Shown piece after piece: positions 36,464-46,252 of a stretch of DNA of 64,000 nt. The number at the start of each line of letters is the position of its first letter. The first letter of the stretch is position 1. The position numbers and the translations under genes were made by a program. The DNA is taken from positions 895,608 to 959,607 of the forward strand of contig JAJEKB010021311.1 of assembly GCA_022393335.1 (NCBI GenBank), given 5' to 3'. This stretch comes from Macrotrachela quadricornifera (Eukaryota; Rotifera; Eurotatoria; Philodinida; Philodinidae). Below the pieces are notes generated by a model. It was not told where the DNA came from and made no database searches. It saw only the letters and a program-made list of their open reading frames with translations.

Positions 36464-37224
36464 ATGGCGATGGAAGAAAAAAAAATAGATCCACTACCGG
36501 TTGAACAGGTTAAAATTCCACCGTTTGTGAATAATGTTAAATCAACATCAATGAATTTTTTTTATCACATTTAGAAAATGATTTGTTTTCGGAACCTGTT
36601 GCACCAGCGGCGATTGATGAACCATCAACATCAATGAATTTTGGATTATCAGATTTAAATGATGATATAGTATTAAAACCTGGTGCACCAGATTTTATTG
36701 AACAACAATCTACATCAATTAATATTTTATCAAATTTAAGCAATAATTTATTCTTGAAAAATGTTGAAGCAGCTGTTATTCAAAAAGAATCAACACCAGT
36801 GGGTGTTCTTGGAACATCCAATAATGTATCGTCACAACCAATTTCATCATTAAATAGTAAAGAAAATGTTAATAACGATATAAATAATAATTTAAATCAA
36901 AACTTATGGTTTGATATGAATGCCATTGATGATTTACCTGGGGATCTTATTCGTTTACGAAAAGAGAATAATAAAATTTTACATGATTTTGATAGAAAAA
37001 TTAACCGATTCGAAAAAAATTTTAAAAAAATGCGAGTTAAAAAAAGTGGTGCAACAAAAACAGGAAAGACAACATGAATTAAATACACAATTTAAAACTC
37101 CTTATAGTGCTTGGAGAGATAAGAGGTAATTTGATTTGTTAAAAATAAAATTTTTACTTTTTGTTGTTTTTTGAATAGATCAAATGTGAAATCACATCAA
37201 AAACAATTCAAAAGACTCCAATAA
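36464..37224 (+). pseudogene. Coiled-coil protein gene with two homopolymer frameshifts
   Basis: It reads MAMEEKKIDPLPVEQVKIPP..., then shifts frame at the T8 run 36556-36563. It continues SHLENDLFSEPVAPAAIDEP with repeated STSMNF / STSINIL motifs, an Asn-rich stretch and a coiled coil (about 36940-37030). It shifts again between the A runs at 37024 and 37044, after which it reads ELKKVVQQKQERQHELNTQF and KTPYSAWRDKR. A clear intron (37126-37178, 53 nt) keeps this phase into a last exon, RSNVKSHQKQFKRLQ, with stop at 37222-37224. Restored splicing after the second shift argues that the shifts are recent or are assembly errors. Family not recognised; the layout suggests an acidic N-terminal tail plus a C-terminal helical domain. 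Confidence 0.5.
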
Positions 37225-38163
37225 AATTGTGTATTGTGGTTTTTTCTTTGTTGTTTTTTGTTGGCTGTTGTTTTTTTTGTTATATAACAATGACAATAAT
37301 AAATTTGTAGCAGACAATTGAAATAAATTTTTAAGAAACATTCTATGGATATTATTTTGAACAAAGATTTCCTAATATATGACGAATGAAAACAAAGAAT
37401 TACTTTCACCCTTACGTACATCCTTCAGTTTTACATCACTATTTACAATTTTTAACATGAATGGACTAAAGATACATACACATTTTATCGTAGGAGCACT
37501 TCGCTATTCCAGAATATTTGAAGAATAATTAAGTAAAAATTTGTAAAATCTTTGTAAAAAATAAATCTTGATAGGTAGAACCAAAGTTCTCACTCCTCCT
37601 TTTTGCAAATGTTCTAGATCACAATGTTGGAAAATGTTCAAAAGCTTTTTTCTCTGCATAAATGAAGATCTTGTTTTTTTCGAACTGTACCTTTTCCTAA
37701 GCTTTTGATTTTTGAATATAAGAGAGAAAAGTCTAGTACGAGGTAACAAACAAAATAACTCATCTCTATTGTTTTTATTATCTCATCAGCAATAAAAAGA
37801 ATAGTCGATAGATATCTAATTGGCAAAGTGTAATTTGCATTTAATCAAAATACTAAGTAAGAGCATATCGGGAACGTATACGTAAGCCGGTTGTTAATTT
37901 TATAATTTATGGTTTAGCCAGTGAATGACATAATTAGTGATCGATATATATTAATTCTTTAAGAAGGGCACTTTCGTAAGGTAGACAATTTAAAAAGTCG
38001 CCAGTCATGCCCATCTAAAAGAGGTTTCACTGTATTTATTTAGTCAGTTATTTCTTTGATTTTATCAAAACTTATTAAGTATAAGTTTAAAATTAACTTT
38101 TTGTCTCATTAATTACCTGTTCCGTTTTTCCTGTATAATTTGTTGTCGTTTAGCTTTAATAAA
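37225..38163. other. AT-rich intergenic region
   Basis: No supported gene. Several short frames are artefacts of poly-T and poly-A tracts. Confidence 0.3.
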
Positions 38164-38699
38164 TCATAACCCTCGTACCTCCATTAATCTACTAATCAAA
38201 GCAGCAATGACAGAGATCAAAGATGATATCTGAGAATTAGATGAAGCTAGTTCCTTTTTCAATTTCATCGCTTGTTCCAGATACATAAGTGCATTATCCG
38301 TGTCATGTTTGAGACAATATAACCACACAATATTGATATACATTGTTATGAGCTCAATACCTTTATATGAATTATCATCATGTCTGATTTCTAGTGCTTG
38401 ACCAATGTATGAACTTGCGATGGAATGAATACCCATAAATTGATATATGATTGCAATCATGGTGAAAGTTTGAATTAGTTGTGAGTGATTAGGTGAGGAA
38501 AGTCTTAATTGTGGATACTTAGTGCTTCTTGAATATGCAAAAGTGCGTTTGAGCTATCTTGCAGTCTAAGATACATTGCACCAATAGTATTGTTAGCAAA
38601 GGCAACCAGTAATTGATGACATGGAAGAAGTTTTTCTTGAAATTCGAGTACTTTTTTGAAATACAATAATACAGCAAGGTCGTTTCTTTGTTCCCTAGA
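38164..38699 (-). pseudogene. TPR-repeat gene fragment (kinesin light chain-like repeats)
   Basis: On the minus strand, after a good acceptor (atcctttcag at 38700), the frame reads REQRNDLAVLLYFKKVLEFQ and then NNTIGAMYLRLQDSSNALLH, typical of TPR units with the YNNIGxxYxxxxxxxxAL pattern. A single-base shift near 38503-38512 leads into SPNHSQLIQTFTMIAIIYQF, IASSYIGQALEIRHDD and NALMYLEQAMKLKKEL, to a stop at 38164-38166. That is about four TPRs of 42 residues. TPR arrays bind partner proteins. The 5-prime part is missing or lies beyond the repeats at 38760-40628, so I call it partial and probably broken. Confidence 0.65.
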
Positions 38700-38759
38700 C
38701 TGAAAGGATAGGGTCTAGAAACGGGAATTCATCTTACTGTGTGTATCGCTTTTGTCGGT

Positions 38760-38945
38760 AACAAAGCACAAATGACCATTTTTTTGACACCAGTGACCAT
38801 TATTTTGGCACAAATGACCTTTTTTTTTGGTACAAATGACCATTTTTTTGGCACAAACGGGCACTTTTTTGGTTCAAATAACCATGTAACTCTGGCACAA
38901 ATGACCTCGTAACTATGGCACTAATGACCACGTAACTGTACTATT
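38760..38945. repeat. Degenerate tandem repeat, about 21-bp unit
   Basis: The unit ggcacaaatgaccatttttt recurs about eight times with drift; the last copies end in cgtaact. It directly follows the 5-prime edge of the TPR fragment. Confidence 0.75.
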
Positions 38946-39294
38946 AAAAAATGATAATGAAAGCACGGCAACAATCAGCAGTTAACTACAGTAAACGAAA
39001 CATATCATTTTGATATAGCTAATTATTTTGAAGCTGCGTACATTAAAAAAAAGTGATAAATAGATAATAATGTTTGAGTTAGGTAACGAGTAAAAGTTTT
39101 CAGAGTATGAGAAGCATTTTTATGAAGATGCATATTTTACAGTGGACCGACTGTTTATCTGCGCATTATATTTAAATCGTATCTATTTATTAATGGGTAT
39201 AGAATATTTGCGATAATATAATTTTCATTCGTTAACATCGTGTTATTTAAATAATATAATATTTATTTATTTATTTATATTAAAAAGGCGCTAA

Positions 39295-40628
39295 TAGTGG
39301 CATAACCACCAGGGGGGCACGGAGGTGCAATGCCCCTCCTGTAAATGGTTTTGCCCCCCCTGTAAATGGTTTTCCCCCCTATAAATGGTTTTGCCTCCCC
39401 TGTAAATGGTTTTGCCCCCCTTGTAAATGGTTTTGCCCCTCCCTGTAAAATTTTTGATTCAAAATGAGCGGACGCTTCTACGTTTACATCATAAGATGTT
39501 ATAGTGGTGGCCTTGAAGAAAGTGTGCCTTTATACATCGGAGAAATTAGAAACTTCAGTTTTCTACAACCATCACGAGCGTGGCCGCCTTCGGCGGCAAA
39601 AATGCTGAGACTAGTGATTCATAGGATCAGTTTTTGAGAGTTTTATAGGACTGGCAAGCTCAAAACCTTCTGTGCAGCAAAAATGGTCATTTTTCAAAGA
39701 AAACTGTCGTATCGGCTGAAGAAAATTTGCATTTTATTATGAGTAGTCGATAAACAACTTGGTCATCTTTGTAAAATAAATATCTTTGGTATTTCTGAGT
39801 TTCTCAAAGTTTTTGGCATTTTTTCAAAGCACAACTTTTCTTTTAGAAAAGTGATATTGAGAGATATCAAGGATGGCTATTTCTAGCTGGAAAATTTGTC
39901 TGAACTGGTTGTCAAAGTCTTTTTCCCTGCTGAAAAGCGCTATTTCTAAAAAATCATTCTCAGCTTGACCTCTTGCGGCAGCATAAGTATTGAGGAATTT
40001 TCTAAGCTTTCTATGACGATTTTTCTTTCTGAAAATCAGACACGCAGAAATTTCGAAAAAGCACGAGTTTTATGAATGAATAGAACAAACAGCTGATCTT
40101 TCTTTGTCCGAGACGGTTTTGACGAAATTTTCAAGCAAACCAGCAGTTTTCATTAACATTTTCACATATTCTTCACAGATATTCCTTCTAAACACCAGAA
40201 TTAGTGAGGAAATGCCAAACAAAACTGCTATTTTGGTCAAAAATCTCGACAAAGCCGATAGTAACGAAAGTATTGAATACTATGTTTGTTTTATTCAAAA
40301 AATTGATGCTTTTAGAAGATCTTTGTATATTTGCGAATCCTTACAAAAAAAGTAGAAATTTTTTCTAAATCCTGCAAAAGCTTTCGCTTCGCGAAAAATC
40401 TATGCAATTCTTTGATAATTTATAGAGTTCTCGAACGCCAAAATCTTTGCATGAAATTCAATTAGAAACAGCAAGAGTTTTTGGCTTTTCGATATTGGAA
40501 AAATTAGCCTGTGTTCTGATGCGAAAAACGTTTGGACATCTTTGGGCACAAAAATACTTTTTCATCCATCGCAAAAACTCCGAGAGGGGCAATGCCCCCC
40601 CTGTAATTTTTTTCTGGTTACGCCACTA
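39295..40628. mobile_element. hAT element, non-autonomous, 8-bp target duplication GGCGCTAA
   Basis: Left: GGCGCTAA (39287-39294) then TAGTGGCATAACC. Right: GGTTACGCCACTA then GGCGCTAA (40629-40636). The terminal repeats differ at one position and the duplication is exact, the hAT signature. The left subterminal part carries five copies of a ctgtaaatggttttgccccc unit (39340-39440), and a matching gcaatgccccccctgtaa lies at the right end. No transposase could be read; short frames inside have no motif. The same end type occurs at 43693-45519. Confidence 0.88.
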
Positions 40629-40669
40629 GGCGCTAAGTTAAATATTTGAAATATTTCATAGTAATATTT

Positions 40670-41070
40670 ACAAGTAACGCTCGTCTAAAGACTTGCTCTC
40701 CTCTTTCTCGTAGAAATCGTATTTTTAATCCACAATAAAGCTATTCATTTAGAAAAAGTCAGATTCAAATTCCTCATCCTCAACGGCCTTTGAACAAATT
40801 TCATAAATCCACATGTTTTTATTTAAAAAACTAGTCCTTTGTTTAAAAATTGAACTACAAAATTTTTAAAACAACTTACCTCAGACTTGAATTCCTCAAC
40901 CCTGATTGCTCTTCGGTCAACGCTCATGTTCTTTTGACCCTCTGCGGACATACAAACAAACAAACAAACAAACAAACAAACAAACAAACAAACAAACAAA
41001 CAAACAAACAAGCAAGCAAGCAAGCAGGCAATTTATGTTTCTAAGACTCTTCTCTACAAGAAAGAGAATA
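40670..41070 (-). mobile_element. Interspersed repeat family E, copy 2
   Basis: Reverse orientation relative to copy 1. It begins acaagtaacgctcgtctaaa g and ends agactcttctctacaagaaa gagaat. The internal caaacaaa array (40952-41011) replaces the short gcttgcttg tract of copy 1. The related body (gattcaaattcctcatcctc, aacggcctttgaac) is shared. Confidence 0.7.
40952..41028. repeat. (CAAA)n then (CAAG)n microsatellite
   Basis: About 15 CAAA units followed by about four CAAG units inside family E copy 2. The peptide frames it produces are not genes. Confidence 0.95.
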
Positions 41071-41149
41071 ATATGAATTCTAAATGTGACCCTATTGCTT
41101 AAGTTTTTTTTTCGAGTCCAACTGGTTCATCAAATTCGTTCAAGCAGCA

Positions 41150-41432
41150 ATGTAAAAAACCTTATTGGTCGAAATCCCAGCCAAAAATAACCTTCCTAGA
41201 CCGAATTATGGGCCAAATAAATCTGATTGGCTGAGTTCCCCCCCCCCTCGGAAATCCTATTGGTTGAAACCGCAATGTCAGAAAACCTAATTGGTCGAAA
41301 TCCCGATTAAAAATAACCTCCGATTACCTTTTGGTCAACACTTATGTTCTTTTGACCCTCTGTGGACATACAAGCAAGCAATCAAGCAGACAATTTATGT
41401 TTGCAAGACTCTTCTCTACGAGAAAGAGAATA
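41150..41432 (-). repeat. Family E partial end plus attggtcgaaatccc direct repeats
   Basis: The 3-prime part (from about 41325 to 41432) is a truncated family E end: ttttgaccctctgtggacat, a caagcaagcaatcaag tract, then tctctacgagaaagagaat. Before it, ttggtcgaaatccc with a following aaaataacct recurs at about 41165 and 41290, with a related cctattggttgaaacc between them. These repeats contain ATTGG motifs. Confidence 0.5.
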
Positions 41433-41443
41433 GACCCAAAATG

Positions 41444-41950
41444 ACAAGTAACGCTCGTCCGAAGACTCGCTCAGCTCTTTCTCGTAGAAATCATGTTTTT
41501 AAACTACCGTCATGCTATTTATTTATAAAAGTCAAAAAACCGAAGTCAGATTCAAGTTCCTTCAACGCAACTGTCCTTCACCAAACTTTATCAAATCAAA
41601 TGCTTTTTACTTTAAAATTTGTCATTTCTTTCAAAAAATTAAGGTTCAAAAAATTTTAATGCAACTGACTTCGAATTCGAATTTCTCGTCCTCTATTACC
41701 GTTCGGTCAACCCTTAACAAAAAGTTTCTTTTTGCGAAAAAAGTGATTCTTCGTGTAAAAAAATTGATCCAAAAAAAATTTTAAAAAACTAACATCAGAT
41801 TCGACTTCCTCGACCCCGATTACCTTTTGGTAAAGTTTTATAGAAAATATTAAGAAAATGTTTTTTTGACTTGGTGCGGACAATCAAGCAAGCAATCAAG
41901 CTAGCAGACAATTTGTGTTTGCAAGACTCTTCTCTACGAGAAAGAGAATA
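41444..41950 (-). mobile_element. Interspersed repeat family E, copy 3
   Basis: It starts acaagtaacgctcgtccgaa and ends cttctctacgagaaagagaa ta. The body holds two or three diverged copies of a ttcgactTCCTCgaccccga, ttaccttttggt, aaagttttataga module that also appears in the palindrome at 13706-14254. Confidence 0.7.
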
Positions 41951-41959
41951 ATAATCAGC

Positions 41960-42583
41960 AATGGTGTTCATCACCGACCACAATGAAACCATCATTTCGT
42001 GAAAAAACACCTATTTTCGATGAAAAATACCAAACCCTACCAATTCCTAACATCAATTGATCAATAGCGATACCACCACCATAAGCAATACGGTTCATCA
42101 TCCACCACAATGAAATTATCATTTCGTGAAAAAACACCTATTTTCGATGAAAAGTACCAAACCTCACCAATTCCTAACATCAATTGATCAATAGCGATAC
42201 CACCACCATAAGCAATACGGTTCATCATCCACCACGGCGAAATCATCAATTCGTCAAAAAACACCTATTTTTGAAGAAAAATACCAAACCTCACCAATTC
42301 CTAACATCAATTGATCAATGCTGATACCATAACAATTAGCAATGGTGTTCATCACCCACCACAATGAAATTATCATTTCGTGAAAAAACACCTATTTTCG
42401 ATGAAAAGTGCCAAACCTCACCAATTCCTAACATCAATTGATCAATGCTGATACCATAACAATCAGCAATAGTGTTTATCACACACCGCGATGAAATCAA
42501 CATTTCGCGAAAAAACACCTATTTTCGATGAAAAATACCAAACCTCACCAATTCCTAACATCAATTGATCAATGCTGATACCA
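41960..42583. repeat. 127-bp tandem repeat, about five copies
   Basis: Units start at 41960, 42087, 42214, 42341 and 42468, exactly 127 bp apart; the last is cut at about 42583. Conserved parts are aaaaaacacctattttcgat and ccaattcctaacatcaattg. The period is not a multiple of three, so the open frames on the minus strand are incidental. It lies between two family E fragments. Confidence 0.9.
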
Positions 42584-42589
42584 CATGAT

Positions 42590-42772
42590 CACCGAACAGA
42601 CTTCAGATTCGGAGTCCCCGCATCGAATTACCTCTAGAAATGTCTTTTTGGAAAAATCGATTTTCGATGTTTTTTTGACCCTGCGGACATACAAGCAAGC
42701 AATCAATCAATCAATCAAGCAAGCAAGCAGACAATTTATGTTTGCAAGACTCTTCTCTACGAGAAAGAGAAT
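42590..42772 (-). mobile_element. Interspersed repeat family E, truncated copy 4
   Basis: It contains the cttcagattcggagtccccg block, a tttttgaccctgcggacat motif, a caagcaagcaatcaat tract and the terminal agactcttctctacgagaaa gaga. Confidence 0.65.
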
Positions 42773-42970
42773 ATTATTATTTTATTGAATAAATATAAAT
42801 CAGAATGTAAATCCAATTTTATTCTTGATATGGAGAAGATGAAAATAATATTAATAACAGTAAAAAAAATAGAATGTTCGTATACACAGAATCTTATTAA
42901 CACTTCGAAAAAAATGTTGATCTATTTTTTATATAATATGTCATTCTTCACCATCAACAAATATTATTAG

Positions 42971-43388
42971 TATATCTATGAAAAGGTTAACGATATGCCC
43001 GAACGTCATGTACGACAATTAAGAAAAGCAGTATCAAAGATTAAGACCTTCAAAGAGTACGCATTTATAATTCGATGATTTTAAAACTTTAGGAAATTGT
43101 ATTATTGTAAAATATATGTTTATTAAATGTATCAGTTTCTATGTGTAATTATAGAGATATTTGGTGTTGCGTTAAATATTTTGAATCACAATTTGATTCT
43201 AACGAACTAGTATATGCGAATGTATGTATTCATCAACATTCAGTCTCTTAAATAGCACAAATTCAGAAGAAGAGTATGTAAGGATAATAAACAAATCAGG
43301 AAGCGAATTATCTGCAGAGAATAAATATCAACCGGTTTTATATTCTGAAATGATTGATATTATTTTGATGCGATTGAAGAGTCAGTGA
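42971..43388 (+). pseudogene. Decayed coding gene fragment, unrecognised
   Basis: Three coding-like pieces lie in order. After ttattag, 42971-43078 reads YIYEKVNDMPERHVRQLRKA VSKIKTFKE. After attatag, 43156-43251 reads DIWCCVKYFESQFDSNELVY ANVCIHQHSV. Then, one base out of phase, 43254-43388 reads STNSEEEYVRIINKSGSELS, ENKYQPVLYSEMIDIILMRL. The middle piece has a W-C-C and a later C-H-H arrangement that faintly recalls a BED-type finger, as in transposase-derived proteins, but this is a guess. Frame breaks make a functional product unlikely. It lies 300 bp upstream of a hAT element and may be transposon-derived. Confidence 0.4.
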
Positions 43389-43692
43389 ATCTGAAGCACT
43401 AACATATTTATCGATACTTTGCTCGTCTTAATATCGTAAGTGGCTATGCGATAAATCATACATGGTAAATCTACTAATGTAATGTCTGAGTGTTTTTAAT
43501 TATTTTAATGAGTAAAATATTTACAGTAACTATAATAAATATTAGACTAATCTCGCCATATGAATAGCCATAGTATAAAAATTAAAAAAAGATGGTACTA
43601 GTAAATGCTACTTGTTTGGGAATATAGACTTCAGTTTATATATTACTTCTAGTTTATTAACTAATAACGATTGAAATAAATGTCTGTTAAAC

Positions 43693-45519
43693 TAGGGGCG
43701 TAACCAGAGAGTGGCTAGGGAGGGCTCAGCCCCCCCCCCCCCCCCTACAAAAGTTTTTGCTTCTTATACATAAAACTATTAATTTCTGACGTCGGTATCC
43801 TCAATAGTGCTCATGTGAAGAACAGTCGTGGGTTTCGACTTCCCTCTCTTAAGTACCGTTATCTACACTATATATGCATCTAATTAGATAATTGTAATCA
43901 GCCGTTCGATACAAGAATATGAAGACTCTCAGTTGAAATAAATCTTATTCAGTGTCTTTGATTGAAAAAAACCAAATGTTTTGATCTTATCGGAAACTCA
44001 GCGTGTTCTTTCTATTGAAACTAATGCGAGATTCTCATTTGATTTTCTAGTTTTCTTCGAGAGCTTTTTCATCAAAAAATATGCATGAATATTTTCTGGA
44101 ACGCATATTCCTTTTGAGTTTGCTAAATTCTATATGATCACATAAAAATATCTATTAAAGCATCTTGAAACAATAGTGTGATCAGCTTTGGATCCTTTGC
44201 ACATGACAAAAATATTTTTATTCAGAAAAAAGAACGATAAAAATACTTTAACACAACTAATAAAATGGCAATAATATTTCATGACGCCTTACGAATTTGT
44301 TTTTTTTCGAGTGACAGCCCCGATATAGCTCCACAAGATTTCATATATCAGTATACTTAGAAAGTATATCGTATACTTCACAGAATGTCCCACTAAAGTG
44401 GGCCAAAACCTTTGAATTACTTTTTAATTTATTCAGAACTCAGCAAATGACGAATTCGGAAGATATTTTTGAGAAACATATTTTTTAAAGCTCAGTTTTC
44501 TTGCATTATCCAAGAAAAACTCGCTGCGCCAATCGGTTAGTTTGAGATATTTTTCTAGTCAATAACACTTTTTACTTCATCTTGACTCAAATCAGGAATA
44601 AAGTTTCATTCTTTCATTTGCTTTCAGCAATAAAGCGCTCTTTCACCGTTCCAGTAGTCTTCTTTTTCATGAAATAGCTGCTCAGTGTCTAGGCGCCTCC
44701 AGCGGCTGGAGATATAAGACAACTAACTTAGTTTAGCGCTCGTTGCTCGAAAAACGTAAGCTCTTCCGGTTAGACGTCTTTGGATCCATACTTTTCAATA
44801 CCCGAACCCGACTGATTAAACTTTTCAGTGTCCAGACTCAGATCCGAATCTGGCTGATTAAGATTTCTGGTACGCGAATCCGGATTCCGTTGATTCAAAG
44901 TTTTGGACCCGAACCGTACTTTTAACACTCATGATGGAGTTTACTAATCCGAACCAAACAATCGCTCAGAAAATGCGAAATATTTTCTTGAACTATGTGT
45001 TTTGTAACTAGTATATCTTACATAATTCTCCGACAATCAAGATAGTAGACTTATAAAAATCGAGTTATAATCAGCTCTTACTCTTAGCTGAAGCTCATAG
45101 AGTCCGAAAATTTTAAACCCGAACTGAGTCAACAGAAAACTTTTACACCCGAAACCGAACCGAGACTAGGTCGGCTCGGGTCCTACTCGACGATTTCTAC
45201 TTACGGTATAAATCTGTATAGTTTTTTGACAAAATTATTTATTTCTATTATGAAACGTTGTGTTTTGGGGTATTTTTTGATAAAACAGACATTAAACATT
45301 TTTACACAATTATATTGTCATCGAAACTGAAAATCGACGTGAAAAAGAGTTAATACGGCGCTGTTGTTAAAAGAAACTCATTCCAAAAATGAGCATAACG
45401 CTAATTTTTCACGAAGAAGCGAAACACTTCTACAACTGTCTATCTCAGAGATCATATACGTTGTGAAGGAGGGGGGGGGGTAGAGCCTTGTCTACGCTTT
45501 TTTTCTGGTTACGCCCCTA
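43693..45519. mobile_element. hAT element, non-autonomous, 8-bp target duplication TGTTAAAC
   Basis: Left: TGTTAAAC (43685-43692) then TAGGGGCGTAACCAGA. Right: TCTGGTTACGCCCCTA then TGTTAAAC (45520-45527). Terminal repeats of 16 bp are perfect. Poly-C near 43733 and poly-G near 45471 mark matching subterminal parts. The interior (44750-45190) carries repeated aacccgaact / ttcgggt motifs. No transposase frame is readable. The ends share GCGTAACC with the element at 39295-40628, so both were probably moved by the same transposase. Confidence 0.9.
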
Positions 45520-45631
45520 TGTTAAACATGTGTCAGATTTGAGAAAAGCTTTTAATTCTAAATACATAAACATACTTTTATGTATAACTGTAATTTTAAG
45601 ATGACGTGTTAATTAATTTATGACGGACTAA

Positions 45632-46249
45632 CGAGGAAACCTTCCAAGGTGCTAAAAAGCTTTTGAGCCCAAATTTTATCTATAGGTAAAGCATATATAA
45701 ACTAGAAAAAGCCTAAGAGGAGACGGGCCCAAGTTGAGATTTGGCTGAGATATCGACTTTTTACTATAATTTTCTTATGAGGCCCCATTTTCTCAATAAA
45801 ATCAAAGTTTCGAGTTTTGTCACGAAACTTTACCCACATCAAAGCCTCAACTAGAGTAGCTCATCCACAAATTTTCAGAATTCTTGAATTAAGCGTTCCC
45901 GAAATATAATATTATCAAAATATTCATGCTCGCAATAATATTTTGAAAATAGTGCGTTTATGCTTACCGACTCATATCTCGGGAATGCTTAATTCAAGAA
46001 TTCTGAAAATTTGTGGATGAGCTACTCTAGTTGAGGCTTTGATGTGGGTAAAGTTTCGTGACAAAACTCGAAACTTTGATTTTATTGAGAAAATGGGGCC
46101 TCATAAGAAAATTATAGTAAAAAGTCGATATCTCAGCCAAATCTCAACTTGGGCCCGTCTCCTCTTAGGTTTTTTCTAGTTTATATATGCTCTACCTATA
46201 GATAAAATTTGGGCTCAAAAGCTTTTTAGTACCTTGGAAGGTTCTCTCG
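45632..46249. mobile_element. Near-perfect 618-bp hairpin element flanked by TAA
   Basis: The left arm (cgaggaaaccttccaaggtg onward) and the right arm (ending accttggaaggttctctcg) are nearly identical over about 280 bp each, for example cacaaattttcagaattctt near 45870 against its inverse near 46000. An unpaired centre of about 55 bp lies around 45915-45970. TAA flanks both ends (45629-45631, 46250-46252). A 3-bp TWA duplication fits PIF/Harbinger MITEs, though three bases are weak proof. High arm identity implies recent origin or conversion. Confidence 0.8.
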
Positions 46250-46252
46250 TAA

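Noticed and set aside
40823..41044. Repeat peptides (VCLF or NKQT) on both strands
   Set aside because: Produced by the CAAA microsatellite.
41955..42518. Several 60-67-codon frames on the minus strand
   Set aside because: Products of the 127-bp tandem repeat, whose period is not a multiple of three.
41960..42583. CRISPR array
   Set aside because: Whole 127-bp units repeat with no unique spacers, in a eukaryotic context.
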